A stretch of 64,000 nucleotides of DNA from Arhodomonas sp052060015. Its GTDB lineage: Bacteria; Pseudomonadota; Gammaproteobacteria; Nitrococcales; Nitrococcaceae. The DNA is taken from the NCBI RefSeq assembly GCF_052060015.1, contig NZ_JBPODZ010000001.1, forward strand, positions 434,001 through 498,000. The letters are read 5' to 3'. A program made the translations under genes and the position numbers. This document shows positions 48,370-56,865 of the stretch, piece after piece. The notes under the pieces are model-generated. The model saw only the letters and a program-made list of their open reading frames with translations, was not told the origin of the DNA and did no database searches. Position 1 is the stretch's first letter; every line of letters starts with the position of its first letter.

Positions 48370-49572
48370 GTGAACGAGGAATTCCAGCGCATACGCCGGC
48401 TGCCGCCTTATGTGTTCAATATCGTCAACGAGCTCAAGGCGGCGGCACGGGCCCGCGGCGAGGATATCGTCGACTTCGGCATGGGCAATCCGGATCGGCC
48501 CACCCCCCAGCACATCGTCGATAAGCTCGTGGAGGCGGCCCAGCGCCTGGACACCCATCGCTATTCCATGTCGCGCGGGATTCCGCGGCTGCGCAAGGCC
48601 ATCTGTGACTGGTACGCACGCCGCTATGACGTGGATCTGGATCGGGAAACCGAGGCCATCGTCACCATCGGCTCCAAGGAGGGGCTGGCCCACCTGGCGC
48701 TCGCCACCCTGGGGCCGGGGGACAACGTGCTGGTGCCGAACCCCAGCTATCCCATCCATCCCTACGGTGTGGTGATCGCGGGCGCCGATTTGCGCCATGT
48801 CCCACTGGTCCCCGGGGTGGATTTCTTCGAGGAATTGGAGAAGGGCATCAAGGACACCTGGCCGAAGCCCAAGATGCTCATCCTCAACTTCCCGTCCAAT
48901 CCCACCGGCAACTGCGTGGACCTCGAGTTCTTCGAGCATGTGATCGCGATCTGCCGGGAGCACGGGATCTGGGTGGTCCATGACCTGGCCTATGCCGATA
49001 TCGTCTTCGACGGCTATCGCGCCCCCTCCATCCTGGAGGTGCCCGGGGCCAAGGAGGTGGCCGTGGAGTGTTTCTCGCTGTCGAAGAGCTATAACATGCC
49101 CGGCTGGCGGGTGGGGTTCGTGGTTGGCAACGAGCAGCTCATCGCCGCCCTGGCGCGGATGAAGTCCTACCTGGATTACGGCATGTTCACCCCCATCCAG
49201 GTGGCGGCCATCGCGGCCCTGGATGGTCCGCAGGACTGCGTGGAGGAGATCCGCGAGACCTACCGGCGACGCCGGGACACGCTCTGTGACGGCCTCGCCC
49301 AGGCCGGCTGGCCGGTGGAGCGGCCGCGGGCGACCATGTTCGTGTGGGCCCCCATCCCCGAGCCCTACCGTGGCATGGGGTCGCTGGAATTCGCCAAGAA
49401 GCTCCTGGCGGACGCCAAGGTGGCCGTCTCGCCGGGCATCGGTTTCGGTGAGTACGGTGATGACCACGTCCGTTTCGGGCTCATCGAGAACGAGCACCGC
49501 ACTCGCCAGGCGATTCGTGGTATCAAGCAAATGTTCCGCAGGGATGGCTATCTAAAGGAGGCGAGCTCTTGA
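48370..49572 (+). CDS. alaC: Alanine transaminase-type aminotransferase (AlaC-like)
   Basis: A 400-residue class I PLP aminotransferase of the AlaC/YfdZ type, making alanine from pyruvate and glutamate; a role with aspartate cannot be excluded. Key segments are FGMGNPDRPTP, SMSRGIPRLR, NPSYPIHPYGV, LNFPSNPTGN, HDLAYADIVFDGY and SLSKSYNMPGWRVGF with the PLP Lys near residue 240. The start is GTG 48370, after AGGGG; the longer upstream frame has no ribosome binding site. It overlaps hom at TTGA. The neighbours hom and thrC make Thr, so amino acid supply is the common theme. Confidence 0.88.
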   Translation: MNEEFQRIRRLPPYVFNIVNELKAAARARGEDIVDFGMGNPDRPTPQHIVDKLVEAAQRLDTHRYSMSRGIPRLRKAICDWYARRYDVDLDRETEAIVTIGSKEGLAHLALATLGPGDNVLVPNPSYPIHPYGVVIAGADLRHVPLVPGVDFFEELEKGIKDTWPKPKMLILNFPSNPTGNCVDLEFFEHVIAICREHGIWVVHDLAYADIVFDGYRAPSILEVPGAKEVAVECFSLSKSYNMPGWRVGFVVGNEQLIAALARMKSYLDYGMFTPIQVAAIAALDGPQDCVEEIRETYRRRRDTLCDGLAQAGWPVERPRATMFVWAPIPEPYRGMGSLEFAKKLLADAKVAVSPGIGFGEYGDDHVRFGLIENEHRTRQAIRGIKQMFRRDGYLKEASS

Positions 49573-50879
49573 AACCGGTGAAGGTCGGCCTGCTGGGGCT
49601 GGGAACCGTCGGCGGCGGCACCGTCAACCTGCTGGAGCGCAACCGCGACGAGATCGGCCGGCGCGCCGGGCGCGACATCGAGATCGTGCACGCGGCGACC
49701 CGCCATCCCGATCGCCCGCGGACCTGTTCCACCGAGGGGATCCGGCTGACCAGCGATCCCTTCGAGGTGGTGGACGACCCGGAAACGGAGATCATCGTCG
49801 AGCTCATCGGCGGCGAGGAGCTCGCCAAGGAGCTCACCCTCCGGGCCATCGATCGTGGCAAGCACGTGGTCACCGCCAACAAGGCGCTGATCGCGGCCAG
49901 CGGCAACGAGATCTTCGCCCGGGCCCGGGACCGGGGCGTGACCATCGCCTTCGAAGCGGCGGTGGCCGGCGGCATCCCGGTGATTAAGGCCATCCGTGAG
50001 GGGCTGGTGGGCAACCGCATCGAGTGGCTCGCGGGGATCATCAATGGCACCGCGAACTTCATCCTCTCGGAGATGTTCCACGCCGACCGCGAATTCGGTG
50101 AGGTGCTCGCCGAGGCACAGCGCCTGGGCTACGCCGAGGCGGACCCTACCTTCGACGTGGAGGGCGTGGACGCGGCGCACAAGCTGACCATCCTGGCCTC
50201 CATCGCCTTCGGCATCCCGCTGCAGTACGACAAGGTCCACGTGGAGGGGATTTCCCATGTAGGCCAGGAAGACGTCGCCTACGCCCAGGAGCTCGGCTTC
50301 CGGATCAAGCACCTCGGCATCGCCGAACGCACGGACGCCGGTATCGCGCTGCGGGTGCACCCGACGCTGCTGCCGGCACGCCAGCTGCTGGCCAGCGTCG
50401 ACGGCGTGATGAACGCGGTGATGATCCATGGCGATGCCCTTGGGCCGACTCTGTATTACGGACCGGGGGCCGGTGCCGAGCCCACCGCCTCGGCGGTGGT
50501 CGCCGACCTGGTGGACGTCGTCCGCGAGTTCACCCTCGCCCCCGAGGACCGGGTCCCCTATCTCGCTTTCCAGTCCCATGCGCTCTCCGATGAGCCGGTG
50601 CTGCCCATGGACCGGGTGGAGACCGCCTACTACCTGCGGATGCAGGCGCTGGATCGTCCCGGCGTGCTCGCCGAGGTGGCGCGCCTGCTCGGGGAGGCGG
50701 GGATCAGCATCGAGGCCATCATCCAGAAGCAGCCCGCCCCCGGGGCGGAGGATGTGCCGGTGATCATCCTCTCTCACCGGGTACAGGAATGGCAGATGGA
50801 CCAGGCCTGCCGCTCCATCGAGGCCCTTGAGGCCATACGCGGGCAGGTCCATCGCATGCGTGTGGAGACGCTGGAGTAA
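49569..50879 (+). CDS. hom: Homoserine dehydrogenase
   Basis: A 436-residue enzyme that reduces aspartate semialdehyde to homoserine. The NAD(P)-binding GLLGLGTVGGGTVNLL opens the protein, the catalytic region has TANKALIAASG, EAAVAGGIPVIK and GIINGTANFILSEM, and DPTFDVEGVDAAHKL holds the active-site Asp and Lys; a C-terminal ACT domain (YYLRMQALDRPGVLAEVARL, from about residue 355) should give threonine feedback control. The start is TTG 49569, overlapping the alaC stop as TTGA, with a perfect AAAGGAGG six bases before. A weak codon with a strong ribosome binding site suggests tuned coupling. Confidence 0.95.
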   Translation: MKPVKVGLLGLGTVGGGTVNLLERNRDEIGRRAGRDIEIVHAATRHPDRPRTCSTEGIRLTSDPFEVVDDPETEIIVELIGGEELAKELTLRAIDRGKHVVTANKALIAASGNEIFARARDRGVTIAFEAAVAGGIPVIKAIREGLVGNRIEWLAGIINGTANFILSEMFHADREFGEVLAEAQRLGYAEADPTFDVEGVDAAHKLTILASIAFGIPLQYDKVHVEGISHVGQEDVAYAQELGFRIKHLGIAERTDAGIALRVHPTLLPARQLLASVDGVMNAVMIHGDALGPTLYYGPGAGAEPTASAVVADLVDVVREFTLAPEDRVPYLAFQSHALSDEPVLPMDRVETAYYLRMQALDRPGVLAEVARLLGEAGISIEAIIQKQPAPGAEDVPVIILSHRVQEWQMDQACRSIEALEAIRGQVHRMRVETLE

Positions 50880-50887
50880 ATCGGGCA

Positions 50888-52027
50888 ATGCCATTCAGAA
50901 ATCGTTATACCGGCCTCATCAACAAGTACCACGACCGCCTGCCCCTGGCGGACGACGCGCGCGTCATTAGCCTCGGCGAGGGTGGCACGCCGCTGATCCG
51001 GCTGAACAACATACCCCGCGCCCTGGGGCGGGACGTGGACCTGTACGTCAAGTTCGAGGGGCTCAACCCCACCGGCTCGTTCAAGGACCGGGGTATGACC
51101 GTGGCAGTCAGCCAGGCGGTCTCGGAGGGCAGCAAGGCGTTGATCTGCGCGTCGACGGGTAACACCTCCGCATCGGCGGCGGCGTACGCGGCGCGGGCCG
51201 GTATCACGGCCTTCGTGCTCATCCCCGACGGTAAGATCGCCATGGGCAAGCTCGCCCAGGCGATCATGCACGGCGCGACGGTGCTGCAGATCCGCGGCAA
51301 CTTCGATGACGGGATGCGCATCGTCAAGGAGCTCGCCGACGAGGCACCGGTCAGCATCGTGAACTCGGTCAACCCCTATCGCCTCCAGGGGCAGAAGACC
51401 GCCGCCTTCGAGATCGTCGAGGAGCTCGAGCGCGTCCCCGACTATCACTGCCTGCCGGTGGGGAATGCGGGCAACATCACCGCCCACTGGATCGGCTACA
51501 GCGAGCTCGCCCTCGGCCCCCACGACGAGGCCACCGCTGCCTGTGCCTTCTGCGCCGGCCATTGCCGTTACCAGTGTGGGCTGGTACGGGAGCGCCCGCG
51601 GATGGTGGGCTTTCAGTCCCGCGGTGCGGCCCCGTTCCTGCGCGGCGAGCCGGTGGCCGAGCCGGAGACCGTCGCCACCGCCATCCGCATCGGTAACCCC
51701 CAGTCCTGGGAGTACGCCTGGGCGGCGAGCCGCGAATCCGGAGGCTGGTTCGACGAGCTCGGCGATGACGAGATCCTCGACGCCCAGCGCATGCTCGCCG
51801 GCCACGAGGGGGTTTTCTGCGAGCCCGCCTCGGCCGCCTCCCTGGCCGGCGCGATGCGCGACATCCGCAGCGGCCGTATCGAGCAGGGCAGCACCGTGGT
51901 CTGCACCCTCACGGGGCATGGCCTCAAGGACCCGGACGTCGCCCAGCGCTATTCCGCGGAGGCGGTGAGCACCGTGGACGCGGACACCGCAGCGGTCAAG
52001 AAGGCCATTCTCGGGCGCCTGGACTGA
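50888..52027 (+). CDS. thrC: Threonine synthase with a four-cysteine insertion
   Basis: A 379-residue fold-type II PLP enzyme that turns O-phosphohomoserine into threonine. The PLP lysine is Lys66 in TGSFKDRGM, with STGNTSASAAAYAARAG, LPVGNAGNITAHWIGY and MVGFQSRGAAPFLRGE also typical of the short bacterial class. Between the last two lies an insert with the pattern C219-x2-C222-x3-C226-x3-C230 (CAFCAGHCRYQC), absent from the ThrC sequences I know, where the loop is short. It may bind zinc or an iron-sulfur cluster. ATG 50888 is eight bases after hom. Confidence 0.93.
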   Translation: MPFRNRYTGLINKYHDRLPLADDARVISLGEGGTPLIRLNNIPRALGRDVDLYVKFEGLNPTGSFKDRGMTVAVSQAVSEGSKALICASTGNTSASAAAYAARAGITAFVLIPDGKIAMGKLAQAIMHGATVLQIRGNFDDGMRIVKELADEAPVSIVNSVNPYRLQGQKTAAFEIVEELERVPDYHCLPVGNAGNITAHWIGYSELALGPHDEATAACAFCAGHCRYQCGLVRERPRMVGFQSRGAAPFLRGEPVAEPETVATAIRIGNPQSWEYAWAASRESGGWFDELGDDEILDAQRMLAGHEGVFCEPASAASLAGAMRDIRSGRIEQGSTVVCTLTGHGLKDPDVAQRYSAEAVSTVDADTAAVKKAILGRLD

Positions 52028-52030
52028 GCC

Positions 52031-53047
52031 ATGGCGGCCGGCGGGGTGGTGCACCTGCTGGCCCCCGGCCTGCTCGGCCCGGTGCCGGCGCAGCTGCAGG
52101 AACTGGTATCGCGCCGCGGTGCCTACCCGGCCACGGAATGGCTCCTGGCCCGGGCAGGGCGCTGCGGGGCCGCGCCTGCATTCCTCTCCCCCTGGCCGGC
52201 CGCCTTCCCGGGTGCCGGTGCGGTGGGGGTCCTCGGCGCGGGGGGAGAGCCGGGCGAATTCCCCTGGTGCTGCGCCGATCCGGTTCACCTGCGCCCCGAC
52301 CGGGACCGCGTGATGGTTTTCGCCGGCGCCCACGTCATGCTGAGCGAGGCCGAGGCCACGCAGGTCCGCGATGCCTTTAATGCCCAGTTCGTGGCCGATG
52401 GCCTGGAGCTGCGCTGCTTCGGCGGCCACTTGTTCCTGCGCCTGCCCAGCCCCCCATCAGCGCTGGCCGGCGCGGGGGCCGGCGTGGCGACCCGGGAGGT
52501 CGCCGGACGACACCTGGGCGATTACAGCGGCATCGAAGCGGCCGACCAGGAATGGCGGCGACTGCTCAACGAGACACAGATGCTGCTCCACGGTCTGGCG
52601 CTGAACGCGCGCCGGGAGGAATCGGGAATGCTGCCGATCAACGGCCTCTGGTTCTGGGGGGCCGGAACGTTGCCGGCCGTGGCGGGCGATGGGATGCCAC
52701 CCCTGGCCCTGAGCGATGACCCGGTGGTCAGCGGCCAGGTGCGCCTGCGTGGCGGCAGCGTCGACGCACCGGTGGCCCGTTACCGCGATCTCCCCGCCGA
52801 TCAAGACATGATCGCGGTCTGGGGGGATGCGGACCGGGCCCTCTGCGGCGGTGATGTCGAAGGCTGGCTGGCGGCGTTACAGGCGTTCGAGGCGGACTGG
52901 GCCGTACCGGCGAGCGAGGCCGTCGCCCGCGGCCACCGACGGGCGGTGTGCGTCTACCCCGGTGGCGACCGGGGTTTCCGCCTCGACGGCCACGCGCGCC
53001 TGCGGTTCTGGCGCAGGGGGGGAGCCATCCGGCGGTGGCTGCAATGA
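52031..53047 (+). CDS. RpfE-like / COG4255 protein of unknown function
   Basis: A 338-residue protein of the uncharacterised COG4255 family, whose Xanthomonas member is called RpfE and also lies beside recJ. The usable marks are LRPDRDRVMVFAGAHVMLSEAEA in the middle and LNETQMLLHGLALNARREESGMLPINGLWFWGAG (cited by NETQMLLHG and PINGLWFWGAG, about residues 183-215). It has no signal peptide. Some members are labelled phosphoglycerate mutase, but I see no metal site of that enzyme. It begins three bases after thrC and overlaps recJ at ATGATG, so it is translated with recJ. Confidence 0.8.
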   Translation: MAAGGVVHLLAPGLLGPVPAQLQELVSRRGAYPATEWLLARAGRCGAAPAFLSPWPAAFPGAGAVGVLGAGGEPGEFPWCCADPVHLRPDRDRVMVFAGAHVMLSEAEATQVRDAFNAQFVADGLELRCFGGHLFLRLPSPPSALAGAGAGVATREVAGRHLGDYSGIEAADQEWRRLLNETQMLLHGLALNARREESGMLPINGLWFWGAGTLPAVAGDGMPPLALSDDPVVSGQVRLRGGSVDAPVARYRDLPADQDMIAVWGDADRALCGGDVEGWLAALQAFEADWAVPASEAVARGHRRAVCVYPGGDRGFRLDGHARLRFWRRGGAIRRWLQ

Positions 53048-54792
53048 TGCCCGACCCGGGCCCGGTGGCGGTGGCGCGCCGTCCCGTGGACGCCGAGGCG
53101 CAGCGGCGGCTCCCGCCGCACTGGCACCCCGTTCTGCGCCGGGTCTACGCGGCCCGGGGGATCGATCACCCGGAGGCCCTGGATCGTCGCCTGGAGGTGC
53201 TGCCCGACCCCGCTACCATGGGTGGTACCGAGGCGGCCGCACGGATCCTCGCCGATGCCGTGGCGAAGGGGCGACGAATCCTGCTGGTGGGCGACTTCGA
53301 CGCCGACGGCGCCACCAGCTGTGCCGTGGGCCTGCGCGCGCTGCGCGCTATGGGCGCCGATGCCGTGGACTATCTGGTGCCGAATCGCTTCCAGTACGGC
53401 TACGGCCTCAGCCCCGCGCTGGTGCGGGAGGCGGAATCCTTGGCACCGGAGGTCATCGTCACGGTGGACAACGGCGTCTCCAGTATCGATGGGGTGAGGG
53501 TGGCCCGGGAACGGGGCATGCAGGTCATCGTAACCGACCATCATCTGCCCGGGGCGGAGCTGCCGCCGGCGGATGCCCTGGTCAATCCCAATTGCCCGGG
53601 TTGCGGCTTCCCGGCGAAGACGTTGGCCGGAGTGGGCGTGATCTTCTACGTCATGGCCGCACTCCGGCGCCTGCTCCGTGCCCGCGGCCGATTCCCGCAG
53701 CAGGCACCTCCACTCGCGGGGTTGCTGGATCTGGTGGCGGTGGGGACGGTCGCCGATGTGGTGCCCCTGGAGCGCACCAACCGGGCCCTGGTCCACCAGG
53801 GGCTCGCCCGTATCCGTGCCGGTCGTGCGTGTCCGGGCATCAAGGCCCTGCTGGAAGTTGCCGGCCGCGATCCCGCACGGGTAGTGGCGGCGGATCTCGG
53901 TTTCGCGGTCGGGCCCCGGCTGAATGCGGCGGGACGGCTGGAGGATATGTCTGTGGGCATCGAGTGCCTGCTCAGCGACGACCCCGGCCGTGCCCGGGAG
54001 CTTGCCGCGGAGCTGGATGCGCTCAATCGCCGCCGCCGGGTGATCGAGGCGGACATGAAGGCGGAGGCCATGGAGCACGTCGCCGAGGGGGTCGCAGCAC
54101 TCGAGGGCCAGTCTCCGCCGCCGGTGTTGTGTCTGAGCCGAGCGGAGTGGCATCAGGGGGTCGTCGGCATCGTCGCCGCCCGCCTCAAGGAGCGTTTCCA
54201 CCGGCCGGCCATCGTCTTCGCACCCGACGAGGACGGCCAGCAGCTCAAGGGTTCGGCGCGCTCCATCCCCGGCGTCCACATGCGGGACCTCATCGAGCGG
54301 GTCGATACCTTGGAGCCGGGGCTGATCACGGGTTTCGGGGGCCACGCCATGGCCGCCGGTCTCACCCTTCCTCGGACGCATTTCGGACGCTTCGAGGCGC
54401 TGTTGCGAGAGGTCGCTGATCAGTGGATCGACGGGCAGGACCTGACTGCTACCCTCTACACGGACGGCCCGCTGGCACCCGCGGAGCTGAGCCTGGACAC
54501 GGCCATGGCGCTGCGCTCGGGCGGCCCCTGGGGACAGGGTTTCCCGGAGCCGGTCTTCGAGGGACGTTTCCGGGTACTTCACCGGCGGGTCGTCGGTGGG
54601 GACCACCTCAAGCTCTCGGTGACCCCCGCGGACGCTGACACCGCGGTGGACGCGATCGCCTTTGGCGCTGTCGAGGCGGGCTGGCATGAGCTCGGCGAGC
54701 GGGTCGACATGGTCTACCGCCTGGAGGTAAACGCCTACCGGGGCGAGGAGCGTCTGCAGCTGGTCGTCAGGCACATGGCCGAGGCGGTGTAG
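53044..54792 (+). CDS. recJ: Single-strand DNA exonuclease RecJ
   Basis: A 582-residue DHH-family 5'-3' exonuclease for recombination and mismatch repair. Motif I is VGDFDADGATS (Asp84, Asp86, Asp88), then VTVDNGVSS and VTDHHLPG with the DHH triad at 165-167, and GVGVIFYVMAALR. The DHHA1 part follows (SRAEWHQGVVGIVAARLKERFHRP and GFGGHAMAAGLTL, cited by HQGVVGIVAARL), with an OB-fold at the end. ATG 53044 sits in ATGATGA over the stop of the upstream gene. In E. coli xerD-dsbC-recJ is one cluster; here it is split, with xerD-dsbC 42 kb away. Confidence 0.95.
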   Translation: MMPDPGPVAVARRPVDAEAQRRLPPHWHPVLRRVYAARGIDHPEALDRRLEVLPDPATMGGTEAAARILADAVAKGRRILLVGDFDADGATSCAVGLRALRAMGADAVDYLVPNRFQYGYGLSPALVREAESLAPEVIVTVDNGVSSIDGVRVARERGMQVIVTDHHLPGAELPPADALVNPNCPGCGFPAKTLAGVGVIFYVMAALRRLLRARGRFPQQAPPLAGLLDLVAVGTVADVVPLERTNRALVHQGLARIRAGRACPGIKALLEVAGRDPARVVAADLGFAVGPRLNAAGRLEDMSVGIECLLSDDPGRARELAAELDALNRRRRVIEADMKAEAMEHVAEGVAALEGQSPPPVLCLSRAEWHQGVVGIVAARLKERFHRPAIVFAPDEDGQQLKGSARSIPGVHMRDLIERVDTLEPGLITGFGGHAMAAGLTLPRTHFGRFEALLREVADQWIDGQDLTATLYTDGPLAPAELSLDTAMALRSGGPWGQGFPEPVFEGRFRVLHRRVVGGDHLKLSVTPADADTAVDAIAFGAVEAGWHELGERVDMVYRLEVNAYRGEERLQLVVRHMAEAV

Positions 54793-54793
54793 C

Positions 54794-55369
54794 TCACTCT
54801 GCGGTCTCTCCCTCCCCCGCAGCGGGTGCCAGTCGCGGCGCCGCTAGCGGCAGTACGGTGACCGGCACATCCTTGCCCCATATCGTCCGCCATGCCCCGA
54901 GCTCCCGGCGGGGCGTGGCGGCCGGCAGGTCAATGAGCAGCACCCGCCGGAAGGCGTCGCCGGGCGGGAGGCTCGCCGGCGGCGTGGCGGCGGCGATGCG
55001 GCCCACGAGCACGGCGGCCGCAGGCATGTCCTTTTCCACGCAGCGGGCCGGCTCAGGGCGCCACTGCTGGCGCAGGGCGATCTCGGTGGCGGGCCCCTCC
55101 AGCATGCGGGCCGCCGCGAGCACCTGTGCCGCCCGAACGCCCGGGCGCTCGGCCAGGGTGAGATCCACTACCAGGCTGTCACCGATGAGGACGCGCAGGT
55201 CATCCCCGCCGCGGGGCCGCTCCAACTGTCCGAGCGGCAGCAATGGTGGGATCCGCCCGATCACCGCCGGATCGATGAGCAGGCACTGGCGCTCCCCCGC
55301 GGCAAGGGGCTGCACCGCGAGCAACAGCGCGGCGAGCACCCCGATCCACGGGCCGGCCATCCGGTTCAT
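54794..55369 (-). CDS. Secreted protein of unknown function, partner of the membrane protein upstream
   Basis: I do not recognise this 191-residue protein. Residues 1-24 form a signal peptide (WIGVLAALLLAVQPLAAG). The mature part has two cysteines (Cys29 and Cys110) that could form a disulfide, alternating hydrophobic strands (LRVLIGDSLVVDLTLA, AAAVLVGRIAAAT, RRVLLIDLPAA, VPVTVLPLAAP), and no charged repeats, suggesting a compact alpha/beta periplasmic domain. Its start overlaps the end of the 474-residue membrane protein (ATGA), so both are coupled. It is convergent with recJ, one base between stops. Confidence 0.7.
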   Translation of the reverse strand: MNRMAGPWIGVLAALLLAVQPLAAGERQCLLIDPAVIGRIPPLLPLGQLERPRGGDDLRVLIGDSLVVDLTLAERPGVRAAQVLAAARMLEGPATEIALRQQWRPEPARCVEKDMPAAAVLVGRIAAATPPASLPPGDAFRRVLLIDLPAATPRRELGAWRTIWGKDVPVTVLPLAAPRLAPAAGEGETAE

Positions 55370-56790
55370 CCGCTTTCACCGCGGGCGGCATCCGGCAGGT
55401 CGCGGCGCCGCCGAAGGGACCGCTCGATGAACAGCGGAGCGAAGACCACCAGATCGTATAAGGCCAGCAGCAGACGCGAGAGCCCGCCGGTGACCAACGC
55501 AAGCAGCCGTAGCGCCAGCTCCGTCGCGCGCAGGATGGCGATACCGCTGGCGAGCATGGCCAGGCGTCCCTGCCGGACCGTCTGCTCGAAGGCGGTGGGC
55601 ACGACGGCGAGGAACAGGGCCAGGCCGAAGGCCAGCACGGCCTGCGCGACGGCTGGGATCCACAGCAGCACCGGTTCCAGGGGGGCGCCACTGCCGCGGG
55701 TATACAGGGCATCGGCTGCGGCGTCCAAGGTCAGTAGATAGTCGCGCAGAAGGGCCAATGCCGCCACGGAGACCGCGAGGACGGCGAGCAGCACGCCTGC
55801 CCCGATGCCGAAGGCCAGCCGTATGGCGGTGCGCGCGTTACCGAGGCCGGGGATCAGCCGCGTCACCCTTGCGGTTTCGGTCAGCAGCAGTCCGCAGGTG
55901 ACGATCATGGCGAGCAGGGCCGTGGTGAGCCAGGACGAGAACGGGGCCCCGCCTGGTGCACTACCGAGACCGGCGCCCACCTCCACCAGCGAGCGCCCGA
56001 CGAGGCCGTGCAGGATCACCGCCCCGGCCGCCGCCGCGGCGAGCAGCAACATTGCCGTCACCCAGCGTGCCAGGGTCAGCCCGGCGGCACGGCGGGCGCG
56101 GTCCGGTTCGCGGGTACTGAGCCGCTGGAAGCGCTCGATCTGGCGGTGGACCGCCGCGGCGCGCCCCTCGACGCGTTGCAGATCCGCTTGAATGGTACCT
56201 AGCGTGCGCTCGACCCGCCGCCACACCGGGACCATGCGGCGGAAGATACGATGCCGGCGGCGGCTCGCCGCGCGGTAGCTCTGCAGGGTCTCGTGGCAGG
56301 CGCGGTCCAGGGTCCCGTGCATGTCCTCCAGCAACCGCGTAACCGAGGGGTCCTCGGGCCGCGGCAGGTTCGCCACCGTCTCCAGGGCGTGGACCCACTC
56401 GGGTGGACGGGGCGGTGCCTCCTCCGATTGTCGGTAATCTTCCTCGAGGCGATGGATGCGCTCGCTGAGCTGCCGGTGGAGGTGGGGAAAGCCAGAGAGG
56501 TCCCGCTGGACGGTCCGCTCCAGCTGCATCACCTCGCGCCGTACGCGGTCCTCGGCCTGTTCGCGGGCGTCCGCGAGGAGCATGCGGCGATAGCTACGGC
56601 CGAGGCGCAGGCGCCCGCGCACCAGGGCGGCGACTCCATGGCCGAGGCCACGCCGCGCGCGCCAGTCCAAGACCATGACAAGACGACGCGCCGGTCGACG
56701 GGCGAGGTAGAGCAGGGCGACGAGCACCCCCACCCAGAGCGGTCCTGATATCCAGGGGCTGTCGAAGGGAACGTGCAGAAGCCGCTGCAT
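55366..56790 (-). CDS. Large membrane protein with cytoplasmic coiled coil, unknown function
   Basis: This 474-residue protein has no family I can name. It has one hydrophobic segment at 14-30, then a highly charged helical stretch of some 190 residues (about 50-235, with RRMLLADAREQAEDRVRREV and LQRVEGRAAAVHRQIERFQ), then four or five membrane helices (near 240-262, 286-304, 322-348, 373-398) and an amphipathic stretch up to 455, ending in a basic tail. The layout suggests a mechanosensitive-channel-like or scaffold protein, but no such motif is seen. It follows prc by 75 bases and overlaps the next secreted protein, hinting at an envelope role with pepN-prc. Confidence 0.7.
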   Translation of the reverse strand: MQRLLHVPFDSPWISGPLWVGVLVALLYLARRPARRLVMVLDWRARRGLGHGVAALVRGRLRLGRSYRRMLLADAREQAEDRVRREVMQLERTVQRDLSGFPHLHRQLSERIHRLEEDYRQSEEAPPRPPEWVHALETVANLPRPEDPSVTRLLEDMHGTLDRACHETLQSYRAASRRRHRIFRRMVPVWRRVERTLGTIQADLQRVEGRAAAVHRQIERFQRLSTREPDRARRAAGLTLARWVTAMLLLAAAAAGAVILHGLVGRSLVEVGAGLGSAPGGAPFSSWLTTALLAMIVTCGLLLTETARVTRLIPGLGNARTAIRLAFGIGAGVLLAVLAVSVAALALLRDYLLTLDAAADALYTRGSGAPLEPVLLWIPAVAQAVLAFGLALFLAVVPTAFEQTVRQGRLAMLASGIAILRATELALRLLALVTGGLSRLLLALYDLVVFAPLFIERSLRRRRDLPDAARGESG

Positions 56791-56865
56791 CCCGATGCTG
56801 ATCCCCGCGTGACGCGAAAGGTCCCCACTCTGCGACGCACGGCCGCAGAGGGCAACCCTCCCGGC

